Source: Neurospora intermedia (Eukaryota; Ascomycota; Sordariomycetes; Sordariales; Sordariaceae). Taken from it: a stretch of 64,000 bases of DNA. Below the pieces are notes generated by a model. The model did no database searches. It was not told where the DNA came from and was given only the letters and a program-made list of their open reading frames with translations. Location: assembly GCA_037102815.1 (NCBI GenBank), contig BTPP01000005.1, positions 2,790,001 to 2,854,000 of the forward strand, given 5' to 3'. Shown here piece after piece: positions 53,915-64,000 of the stretch. Each line of letters starts with the position of its first letter. The stretch's first letter is position 1. Both the position numbers and the translations under genes were made by a program.

Positions 53915-56900
53915 TTAGTAAGGTGCACCGGGATGGCCCAGAGACTGGCGCGAAGGCTGGCAACTCTCGCCGACACGTCCAGCAAGATGAGCAATGTTGG
54001 ACAATGTCTTCAGAGAGGCATCGTGAGGGCTCTCGCGGCTAATAGCAAGCAAAAGCTCCTCCATCTTCGCCTGGATCAGAGACATGACCTTCGGGACGGC
54101 CTCGACAACTTGATCCTCCTGTAAGAGACGGAATGTTAGCATAAAAAAATGAAGGCAGCAGCACAGTTCACTGGGTTGTATCAACACTTACCAAGTGGGG
54201 AAGGGCTTGTGCCATGGCGTATACGATCGTTTCAACCAAAGCAATCTTGGTCTGGATTTTAGGGCTTCTTCGGGAGAGATTGCTGACGATGCTGGCTCCC
54301 ACAGAAAGAAGGAAAATGGGCGCTAGACCGGAGAGACAACGGGGGTCATACTTGGAAATGACCTGCTGGAAGACCTCTTCGCTCTTATCCTCCGCTTGCA
54401 GCCAGCGCATAACTGCCTGGTCGTACTGGCCTGCGCTCATCAAACGATCGATGGTTTCCAGCGTGTTGTTGAGCTCCATCTTCTCACGATTCTCGCGGGG
54501 AGTAGGAGAGAAAAGTGCCTGTTGCTCCTGATTGACGAATTGCTGCTGCTGGTGTTGAGCCATGCTATGAATGGACGGGGTGTGTTGGTGCTGGTGAGCC
54601 TGGGAAGGCGCATAAGTGACCAAATCGCGGGAGGGTCCGCCAGCCTGCTGGTGCGAGCTAACGCTGCCACTGGCACGAGAATGCGTGTGACTGTGCGTAG
54701 GCTCCGGAACGCTAAAATCGCGATCACGGTTCTGCTCATGAAGCTGTTGCTTCAGGGCGCCGAAATCCTTTTGCATTTGAACCTGGGACGCTGCCAGAGC
54801 GGCAAGTGCCGTGGATAGCTCTGTGTTCTGAGCAATGAGGCGATCGAGCTTTGCGTCATCGTCTCGTTTCCGCTCCTCAAACCGCGCAATGGACTCGCCC
54901 ATCCGTGTGCTGATATCTCCCGCGATACGTTGGTGAACGTCTTCAGCTACACGCTTTGACAACACAGGCAGCTGCTCGCTGAACGACTTCGCAAACTGGT
55001 TAGCGATATTAACGTCCAACCGGGTGGCCACCTTTTGGAGAACCTGTTCCGCGAGCTTGTCCACCAAGCTTGGCGTGATGTCAGCCTTTTGGAGCGACTG
55101 TGTAAGCAGAGAGGGGAGTCTCTTCTCAATCTCCTTCTGCATCGCGGGCAGTTGCTTATTCAGGCTAGAGTCGACCTGGTCCTTCGCTACCTTTTCGACG
55201 GTGGAACGGATAGCGGGAATAATGGCATTGTTGACCTGATCGACGACAAGAGACTTCAAGACAGTTTCGGTGTTGTCATTAAGAACGTCCGAAACGACTT
55301 GAAGAACTGCTGACTGATTCTTGAGGAAAAGGTCATCACGACCGTCCATGAAATTGCGCATCCAATCTTGCAGCCAACCATGCAGCTGCTCGCGCTGCCG
55401 CTTAAACATATCGTTGCAGGATGACTCAAGAACACTGGACATACGTCCTGGCATGCTGTTCATGTTGTTTGAAATGCGCGACTCCAAATCGGCAATGACC
55501 GTGTTGAGTTGTTCCTGAGAGATACCAGAACCGTTCAAGGAGAGGTCGGAGAATTGACTGGAGAGGTTGAGAGCAGAAGAATCGGCATTTCTAGCAGATC
55601 TGGCCTTCACTTGAGATGAAGTGCGGCCAATTGTCGGGATGGCTTGTTGCTCTGCCTGGCCATTGACAGCAGAATCGCCGCCGGCGGCGGCGGCGGCAGC
55701 CGCAGCAGCCGCAGCCTTCTTCTTGCGGCCCTTCTTCTCTGCCCGCTCCGGCTGATTGTTGTTTTGAACGGGAGTTTCGATATCTTCCTTGCGATCAGGC
55801 TTGACAGTCGAGACAGAATCAATTCCCTTCTTGTCATCACCCTGAGATGACGGAGTCTTCTGCAGAATCTCCTTGTTAGGGCGCGTAGCGATGCGAATCT
55901 GGGGCGGCGCGCTTGTCTCGGCCGGAGCCAGGGCCTGTTGAACCTCTACTGGCTGCACAGGAGCAACCAGCTTAGAAATCTTGACCAAGCCAACCTTTTC
56001 AGCATCGGCTGGGCAAATGACCTTATTATCTTTAGACCAGCCAAGCTCACCGTTCTTGATGAAGACGCAGGTAACACCTTTGGAGTGCATAGCATAAAGC
56101 TCAAAGAGGTTCGCTTCATCGCCATCAGTAGAACCTGCAGGGTTTCCAAGAATTCCGAGGCTCCGCAGCACACCTTTGTTGGCAAAAGAATACTCCCGGA
56201 TACCACTAATAACGGCAGTAGCTTCGGGCTGCGGAATCGAAGGGTCCTGTGCAACAAGTCTCTGAATGTAGTCCACCTGTGAGAGGTTCTTGAGACCATA
56301 CTTCGGGGCGGAGAGATGAAGGAAATAGATCGAGTTGCGTGTAGGGTGACCGACAACAATCATACTTGAGCGAGCATGATACATGACGCTGCAGACGGCG
56401 TCGGACTCCTTGTTGTGGGGGAAGTTGAACTCTTGCACAGCCTTGCCCAGGGCAAGATCCCACAGCTGCAGGGTGTGGTTTTGCTTCATGCCCACGATCA
56501 TATACCGCAACGCGGCGCGCTTCTGATACGGGCGGTACTTATCCAACAACAGGACGGACGTAGGCCAGGCCTTCTCGCCTTCTGGGGTGGTGGTCAAGGT
56601 CATCAAAGGATCCTTGATTTCCAAAGAGGTATGGGCAGGCATTGGGTTCAGGGGATCGGAGCCTTCCCTGACAGCGGTCAAGTCGCGGACATCCCAGAAC
56701 TTGACTCGGCCCGACTTGTCCAACGTGACCATCAGTGTGTCATCCTGACTGAAAGTAAAATCCTTCCCGGCCTTGCCAGTGTTGATCTTGAGGGAACATT
56801 GCTGAAAGAGTCTCTCGGTGTCGACAACGCGATCATGGGCGTTCTTGAAAAGATTGTTCTCGAAAATAAATGAAGGCCAAATGATATTGATGGATTTTCC

Positions 56901-59105
56901 GCGGCCAACGGCAAAATAATCGGGATGCATAGAAGAAGGACGAGCTCTAGTCTTCAAAACTCCGCCGGGGGCATCGCCGCCCTCTTGCGACGACAGGGGG
57001 GGCAGAGCGAAACCGTATTGCTCCGGATGAGCGTCCTCCAGATGATCCCGGTCACCGTTTTTGAGCTGGACCCAGTAAACCGTGCCGCTCACGCCTGTGC
57101 CGATGATGGCCTCCTTGGGGTGCTGGTTCGAGGCAGACGACGAGATGGCGACATTAAAGATTCTATCCTTAGTGTCCGTGAAGAGCTTAGCGTCCTTACC
57201 GTCCTCCTGGCGAATCACCCGGAGACCACCAGCCTTGGACATTCCATAGGCCATATAGCTCTCTGATGCCGAGACAAGGTTCCGATCGATTTGGTCGAAG
57301 TCCTTCTTGAGCCTAGCAATGTCCAGAATCGCTTCTTCGCGGAAAACAGGGCGAACTTCATCCGTCTCCTGGACACTAATAGTGATCCAGGGTTTCAAGG
57401 GGAAATTGTACACCTTGATAGGTGCCGCGGTCTCCTCAATCACGACAATTTCATCGGCTTCGGCACTTTCCCAACTATCCGCAACCGGGCCCTGACCGGC
57501 TTGAGCTGCCTTATCCACAATATTTCTTACTTCCTTTGCCACTTCGGCATCGAGAGCAGACTCGAGGACATCCTTGTTCTCGTCTTTCTCAAGCTGTTTC
57601 TGGATGGCCTGAGCGGCATTCTGGGCAGATCTGGCAAATTCATCATCGGTCTCTGCACTCATCATCTGCTCGAGGTCTTGGGTAATTTCAGCCTGAGCGC
57701 TCTGTCCCTCAGCACGGGCCAGCGCCTCTTGGGCCTCTCTGTCGGCCTGCTCAGCAAGCCCGACAACGGCTTCAGCAACACTCTCCTTCTTCCTTTCACC
57801 TTCCACGTGGTCTTGACCAAGTTCAACCTTGGCCTCCGAGCCTGGGGAAACGGTGATGATATTGGGAGCGACTCGTGGCGCACCCGTAGTAAACCCATGA
57901 GGAGACGATACATGTTCCAGCTTCCGTCTCGTATGGTCGGGGCTGCCTGTGGAGCTATGGTCGCTTAAAGGCCGCTTGGGATCATTCAGATCAGGCTTCC
58001 GCAGAATTTGCATAGCAGATGCTGCCGGGGGGCGACTGACATTGGGATCCATGGTAGAACCAGCAGACGACTTGGGAGTCCTCTGGCTGGGGGAGCTGGC
58101 CAACTGATCGTCATGCTGACTAGAAAATATTCCCGACCGAGCGGCAGACGCAGGTTGCGAATGCTGCGACTGTGGAGTCGAGCTGAACTTGGGGGGCGTA
58201 GATTCCAGACCTTGAGGCTCGAAATCAAACTGGGATCGCGACGGCACGGTTTCGAGAAGGGTCATATCAGCAGGTTTGCGGGCTTCCTTCGAATCATCCT
58301 CAGCGGGGGGAGGTGTGGGAAAACTGGATTCGACAATCTCGCTCGTATCATTCTGGCTTGGCTTTGGCTTGCTCAGTAGATTCAGCAGATATTGCTGAGT
58401 GTTGGAGGGAGGAGCGGGCTGATTCCAAGACGAAGAGGAAGCAGGCGCGGCTTCGGGCTTGGGCTGTTCAGGGTGCGCCCCACGCATCAAAGCAGCAAGA
58501 AACCCACTAGGATCAGAACCACTCGGGGCGGGCGCGTGAATCATAGGAGGCGGAATGTTGTAGCTTGGCTGGGCTTCCTGGGAAAACTGCGACTGGTTTT
58601 GGTTGGAGGAAGAGCCTTGTCCTAACTTGAGGAGATTCAACAATTGAGCGGTCCGATTCTCGCCAGCACCTGCAGGAGGGACGCCGCGGCCGGCACCAAT
58701 AGGCTGCATCAGTCCAGATGGGAACTGAGAGTGATTGAATGCGTGAATAGGTGGCGTCGGAGCTTCAGGAAGGAACGCGGCGGAGTCCAAGGGGTTCTGG
58801 AAGCTAGCGTTCAAACCAGGGGAGTCGGGCCCATAATAGGGCTGGCCGCCCTGGGGGATGTTGTGGACGTGACCGTGGCCGTGGTGTCCGTGGTATGCAA
58901 GTTGGCCATACTGGTTCGAGCCATTAGGTCCAGCAGCCGGATTAGGGCTGGTGGAGGACTGTTGGCGACGAAGCTGAGCCAAAAGCAACTGAGACGCGGC
59001 AGCGCGGTCGGATTCGCCATCGCCTGAAGCATTGCCACCGGGCATGCTGAAGTTGTTGGGCATCATGAGGAACGGCCGTTTCTGGCTATCGACACAAGTT
59101 GGCAT
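53915..59105 (-). CDS. EDC4/Pdc1-like WD40 scaffold of mRNA decapping
   Basis: Two exons: 59105-54192 and 54118-53915, joined at AMAQALPHL/EDQVVEAVPK by an intron with GTAAGT, GCTAAC and CAG; about 1705 residues. The N-terminal 500 residues are Gln/Pro/Ser-rich and carry repeated Leu-rich motifs (AASQLLLAQLRRQQ, AQLLNLLKLG, QQYLLNLLSKPK). A beta-propeller-like region follows (KDRIFNVAISSSA, FTFSQDDTLMVTLDKSGRVK, MIVGMKQNHTLQLWDLALGK). After a Lys/Ala-rich linker (KKGRKKKAAAAAAA) comes a long helical C-terminus with QKEIEKRLPSLLTQSLQKAD and QMQKDFGALKQQLHEQN, ending in an alpha-helical domain. This order matches Ge-1/EDC4 of animals and Pdc1 of fission yeast, which bind Dcp2 in P-bodies. The start is uncertain: 59105 is the first ATG; 59066 and 59063 (MMPNNFSMPGG) are alternatives, 59063 having A at -3. 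Confidence 0.68.
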
Positions 59106-61836
59106 CCAGACAACAACAAACACGCAAAGGTGGTGTTTCGATTTTCTACCGCAAGCCGCCTTCCGGCAGTGGCAGTGGCAGAGAAATAGAAGGCTCGAGA
59201 CGTCAAAGGCGTTGAAGCGATGTCACTGATGACGGACAGTGACGGCGACGCAGGGGGGGAGGGAGGGCACCGTGAGCGGCGGCTGGGGTTGTGCGATGGG
59301 CGGCGGCGCTCGTGCGGGCAGTAACCAAATGTCGGGTTGTGGTAGGCTCTGTTGGCTTTGGGCTTGTCGAATTACCTAAACCGAACGTGACGGAGGAGGG
59401 GTTTGTGACTGGGTTGGTCGAAGTTGGTGGGAGGAGGGGACCTCAGCTCCAGCTGGGACACTTTTGGAATCAATGACGCTGTTTTGAAAGGCGAGGGTTA
59501 GACAAGTGACGGGGGACCGAAGAAGCTACACCAAGCTCGGTTCCGGCTCAGAGCTGAGGCTCAGGGTTAGCCCACGACACCTGCCACCATCTGCAGCGTG
59601 TTTCCGCGGGGCGGCCAAAAGGAGAGGGCGAGCGCAAAAATACAGCGATGCGGGGGTCCACTCACGAATCAAATTAGCTGCTTGATTTCTCAGCGCCAGT
59701 CTGCTGCAAAGGTCAAAAGTCGCACGCGCAAAGAAGCTGACAATGGCCAGTGTGATGCATTCGCGCGAGAAGTTGACGATGTTGGGTGAGGAAGAAAAGG
59801 AGGGAGAGAGAGAGGTGAGAAGAGGGCGAGAGGGTCCGTCGGGAATTGATGGGCCCGTTCGGTTTTGTTTGGTAGAGGTAGGTTCCGTTTGGCGGGTTGG
59901 CGGGGGAGAGAAGGAGGAGAGAAAAATGGAAGCTTGCAGCCACTGCAGTTGGGAAAAAAAAGACCCAGAGCCTCGAAAATGACGGAACCTGAGGAAGCTG
60001 CAGAGATTGGCCCAGCCTCAGGCCCTCAGATTGGTTGGATTTGCACCCGTCCGTTTGCCAGAACTGGAACACGCATTCACCACCTACCATAGTCTACTTG
60101 GTAAAGTTACTGCTGCTTGACTTTTCTACCCATTTTGTTTGGGTACTTTTTTGGTTTCCGCCAGTTTGCTTCCGTTTGCCCTTCTAGGATCACGTCTTTC
60201 AACCTGGGTCAGACCTACATACACAAGACCCGACCTTGACAGGAGTGACATGGACAGTTCCCTTGCGAGGCCTGGTGTCCGACGCTTCTCAAGGCTGGGA
60301 CAAGTTCAAGTTGACGACGATTCGCTGCTATCCCATTGGGCCTCCTGCCGTGAGCATGGTGTTCAGCCAATCATGGCCAATGTGGCCCGTGCCACTCTCT
60401 GCTGTCAACACATGTCCACGTAGCCAACGCCCGCCTTCACATCGACGGTACCTAGTCGCAGTCGACATTGAGCATTGGATGTTCCGACTCTGACCTGCAC
60501 ATGCACCTCAACACCTAGCGCGGGGAAGACATGTGCATCACGACGGCATCCAAGCAGATTCCGTCTCTGCTTCTGCACTTCGGATCTGTCGTGGGTGTGA
60601 CATGATAATGCCGCATTTGCCAGCCTATGAGGTTGTTGGTGAAATCAAAGTCGAACTCTGACTGCAGTCAACGACAACAGAACAGGGCTGACTGCCTACT
60701 AGATGGATCACACCGGTTGAACGGTACCTAGCGTCTCATGGCACGCTGGCATATGACATGCCCTGAAGTTAGAATGAATGAGTGGCTTGAACCTTTGGCT
60801 CATTGTAGATGCTACTACCTAACCGGATGTGGCTGGCAATGCCTATCCCACTGCTTAGGATATTTCCACGTGCTGGGTATGGAGGCTTACATGAGACAGA
60901 ACAACATGTCGGAGCACATGAGTTATCTCTACTCTCATCTTCTCAAGCTCAATTTCAGCTCAACTGCTTCGCGATGAAGGCGGCCAAGATGGAACGGTCA
61001 ATGGACACTCAACCACGTGGCTTATGTAAGCAAGAAGGGATCTCAAGCCCGACCCGGACCCTGGCATCGTGGGATTTGCAACGCCCCACCGAACCGTCCC
61101 CGGCCCCAGCGTCATTCCCGCTTTCCGACCTGAGCAATTGCGCAAGTGACCGGGCGTAGTTGCAAGTCCAGCAGATTGTCCCGTCCGCCGCGTCAAGGCT
61201 CCTTTGACACTCGGAGGACCCTGAAAAAAAAAACCAAAAAAGAATCAAAAGCTTGGACATTATTCTTCTTTCGCATCTTCGCCCTTCAGCGCTCCGCCTG
61301 TCGCCGTGCAACTACGTTGTTAATAGAGCTTCCGCGTTCTTTATCCGCCAATCCCCCGAACCTCTTGCTTGCTTTGCGCCTGGGAAATCGGATTTTAGAC
61401 GGGGACGAAATCGCCAACTTTTCCACTCGTTGACGAGGAACAAGCAAACTCGGAACCTCCCTGAGGTCCCACGAACCAGCACGCCACGTTGAATCCGGGA
61501 AGAGTGTGCAACACCGCATATTACTCGCTCGGGTGTGCTCAAGAACATAATCCTCCTTTCCGTCGATGTACATAGCATCTCCAATCTCGGCCTCGAATCA
61601 TACCACCGTGTGCACACGCTCGTTTACCTCGAGTCCGATTCCGAGATCCCCGGCGGTTTAGCAATCCTACATACGCTAGTACGGCGAACAACCCGAGCGG
61701 CGCCCCTTGATCTCAGTCGCGCCGTCCGTCTCTCGGGTGATTCTAGCCAGGAAGGACACGTTCATTCGTTTCCCCACATTCGGACAGTAACACCACCCGT
61801 CCAGTTGCCCTTGTGCAACAACCCAATAAGCAGAAA
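59106..61836. other. 2.7-kb divergent upstream region
   Basis: Separates the minus-strand EDC4-like gene from the plus-strand small membrane protein. I find no gene. The stretch 59720-60000 is purine-rich and may be the leader of either gene or of an unannotated transcript. Confidence 0.5.
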
Positions 61837-62408
61837 ATGTTCTGTCTTCGGAGGTTCGTGAAAGTCTGCTGTCCCAAGCCAGGCGCAAAGCTTCTTAGGC
61901 CGAGAAATCTTGTGAAAGAGAAAGCTGACCACGATTCGAAACCTACTACTGTAGTTGGCTCCCACTGCTCTTCATACCGACCAACGCGTCGCCTGCCTTC
62001 ATTCTCGTCTTCTTCATCTGCACATACTTCCTCAACCGACCATGCATCTACTGCTCCTTTCTGCTCGTCATCCTCTTCCTGACGTCGTGTAACTGGTCCG
62101 ACCGGTGCTTCTTCGACGTCAGCAGCAACTGGTTCCAACCGAAGGAACCAAACTCGACTACGGCACATATTTACGCCGCTACGAATCACGGCACCGGCAC
62201 CGCAGCCATGGCGGAAAGGCCCAACAGTACGGCGGCGGTGGCTCTCGACATGTTCAACACAACGATCGGCACACTGGCAACGGCCGCAATGGACAAGGCG
62301 GCCAGGACGAGGGTGGAGTGGACGGGATTGGGACTGGAGTGGTTGAGGAGTTTGCTGGGGAGGAGGGAGTGGCGGATCGACTGCTTGGACCTCTACATCA
62401 GACTGTAG
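61837..62408 (+). CDS. small membrane protein of unknown function (156 aa, inferred splice)
   Basis: The frame 61955-62408 has no early ATG but reads as a hydrophobic protein: WLPLLFIPTNASPAFILVFF, then CIYCSFLLVILFLTSCNWSD, and RCFFDVSSNWFQP, later LEWLRSLLGRREWRIDCLDL ending YIRL. Upstream, a 17-nt exon at 61837-61853 (MFCLR plus two bases) ends at GTTCGT, and the intron 61854-61954 has GCTGAC and TAG; splicing joins the two in frame for 157 codons. Two hydrophobic segments suggest a signal anchor plus one membrane helix, followed by a lumenal or cytosolic tail with potential N-glycosylation sites (NST, NTT). The alternation of hydrophobic and Cys/Trp-rich motifs argues strongly for coding. 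The family is unknown to me. The overlapping minus-strand frame is considered a shadow. Confidence 0.55.
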
Positions 62409-62882
62409 GATGATCTCAGGGACGTTAGGGGGGACTAACAGGAGTGGATAATTGGATCCTATATCCCATCGCAATCTGTGACTGCTACTCTTGAAAGGTG
62501 TGCCACCACTCTTACCTTTGCGGGGGAAATAATTGCCAAAAGAGCGCTTCGCTTTCGCGTTGTGCTGCACGTTCGGTAGCGAGACAGTTTTGTGAGTTTG
62601 TTGTAGATGTTACGTATTAGGGTCCGGAATGTATATAACGGACATGTTTCATTGTTCTTAGCGGAGTATGACTTCTGCCAGCAATGATTAGGCTGATTAT
62701 CTAGCAGAGGACATCCAAATACCCATAGCGTACATATTACCATGAGATATGCTTACATCGCATGTTCACAGTTGACATTGATACAACACGAAACAACGAC
62801 ATTCCGTTATCCGCCAGACATCAATGTACTCGCACTCCTCTCGCCCCTTGAGCGAACAGATCCCCCCACCCCCCTCGCCCCG

Positions 62883-62906
62883 AAAAAAAAAAAAAAAAAA
62901 AAAAAA
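62883..62906 (+). repeat. poly(A) tract
   Basis: About 24 A followed by GAAGAGGAAGAAG; could be the tail of a reverse-transcribed sequence, but no body is recognisable upstream. Confidence 0.8.
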
Positions 62907-63488
62907 GAAGAGGAAGAAGAAAAAGCCCCACTGCAGTCACAATTTGACAATAATACTCAAAAAAGTCCCAAACATAACAAGGTTGCCAATTATCTTATGT
63001 TCCAACATTAAACCTGAAGTGGCTTTACAACCAGACAGCATTACCTAGTAGATAGGACACTTAGAATACAACACTTCTACCGTACTTCAAGACTAGGCCA
63101 ATTAAGAGCTCACAGGAAGTTACTCGAAGCATCAAGCAAGTCGTCTATACGAGCAGACGGAGGAGAGGCAAGGCGAACCGTCCTCGTCGGGGCCTATATG
63201 CCTTCAACCATTTGAATGGGATGTTGTCATATGACGGCAATGACAAAGCAAAGCGAAACAGGTGACTGGAGAAGATAGTTTCGGATTGTCTTGGTTCTCT
63301 AATCCAAAGATATAATCAGACTCTAACTGTACAACGAAACCAACGGTCTATACATTTGTGAATGTCCCTTCTCGTCCTGTGTCTTGACGGACATCATACA
63401 CACAGAGGAACATGCGGTGACGGAGGATTGAGTAATGATCGGATTCGGTTCTCTCTCCAGTTTCTCTCTAGTTTCTCTCTTCAGTTTC

Positions 63489-63560
63489 TCTCTTCACTCC
63501 TCTCTTCACTCCTCTCTTCACTCCTCTCTTCACTCCTCTCTTCACTCCTCTCTTCACTCC
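63489..63560 (+). repeat. 12-bp tandem repeat (TCTCTTCACTCC)x6
   Basis: Six perfect units, preceded by degenerate CAGTTTCTCTCT units and followed by TCTCTTCAATGC. Confidence 0.95.
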
Positions 63561-64000
63561 TCTCTTCAATGCCCAAGAATAGTGCAAGCATTAAAACCGT
63601 TCCGAGGAAACCTCGAGTCAAACTCCTCAATCCTTTGTCTCTTAGCAATTACATCTGGGAAGCTGCTGCGCCTGTAACGTAGGTCAAGAAAATGTTGCTT
63701 GGGGAATGACTCGGTGATTGCATCACGCAGGAGCGTTCAAGGTATATAACGATGCTTTGGAATGTATTGCTCATGACAACCCGTATTAGAGTCAGAGTGT
63801 ATAGGGACAGACTAGCAAGACAGAGGTGTCCTGTCCAGGCTGCCTTAGTCAAACATGTTAACCATATACATACGCCTCGTAACCCGGAAGGATTTCATAC
63901 AAGCCTCAAGTAACGCTCACTTCGATCAGAACACTAGCAGAATTCCGAGATCGACGAGATATCCTGTAAATTACCTATTTACTGCGGGGAGCAGAAAACT

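Larger units (their letters stand above)
62409..64000. other. right-end gene-free stretch
   Basis: No gene recognised on either strand. It contains a long A run (about 62883-62906), a 12-bp tandem repeat and scattered AT-rich sequence. Confidence 0.5.

Noticed and set aside
61743-62570. Long minus-strand open frame of 275 codons
   Set aside because: It lies opposite the small membrane protein; its composition (Arg/Pro/Cys-rich, no motifs) is what an antisense frame of a coding region gives.
63440-63570. Regular direct repeats resembling a CRISPR array
   Set aside because: The units are contiguous 12-mers without spacers, in a eukaryotic genome; a simple minisatellite.

Overview
The window looks like nuclear DNA of a filamentous ascomycete, most likely Neurospora or a very close Sordariaceae relative. 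Genes carry short introns with GTAAGT-type donors, CTRAC-type branch points and YAG acceptors. There are three single, dispersed 120-nt 5S rRNA genes, each with a TATA box exactly 29 bp upstream. Non-coding stretches are decorated with degraded repeats, one block is extremely AT-rich, and several stop codons in relics look like C-to-T changes at CpA, as expected of repeat-induced point mutation (RIP).

Layout, left to right. Positions 1-1256 hold the 3' end of a wybutosine-synthesis gene (TYW4/PPM2, JmjC part). Positions 1674-1835 are an inverted, broken copy of an exon of the mitochondrial phosphate carrier, whose intact five-exon gene is at 3043-4432. A large Ulp1/SUMO-protease-like gene follows (5752-9054). 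Positions 9055-18118 are a repeat-rich accessory stretch: a 25-G run, a small secreted-protein-like gene broken at two homopolymers, two inverted relics of a DUF3435 (FluG-domain, tyrosine-recombinase-like) zinc-finger gene, a 21-bp minisatellite shared by both relics, and the first of three copies of a MITE with TA target duplications (15779, 19897, 30274).

Positions 18119-39641 are gene-dense: a nitrilase with a low-complexity insert, a disordered Ser-rich protein (minus strand), the mismatch-repair and meiotic endonuclease MLH3, an mpaB/rubber-oxygenase-like (DUF2236) ER protein, a transcription factor with two Zn2Cys6 clusters, a probable 78-aa spliced gene, a C2H2-type zinc-finger protein and a single-pass cell-surface protein. 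Positions 39642-53914 contain the 5S genes, a cytochrome P450, a roughly 1-kb RIP-like AT-rich block with a tRNA-like remnant, a DUF2985 membrane protein, a JmjC-domain protein with an AT-hook, and a broken alpha/beta hydrolase gene. Positions 53915-59105 (minus) encode a 1.7-kb-residue WD40 protein resembling the decapping scaffold EDC4/Pdc1. A small two-segment membrane protein with a 17-nt first exon is predicted at 61837-62408, and the right end holds only simple repeats.

The genes are individually regulated eukaryotic units. I see no operon and no convincing biosynthetic cluster: the P450, nitrilase and mpaB-like genes are not adjacent and have no backbone synthase nearby. The most distinctive content is the repeat and relic biology, the 5S gene classes with compensatory changes, and several spliced small genes that simple ORF calling would miss. 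All functional assignments come from reading the translated sequence; no database search was run.
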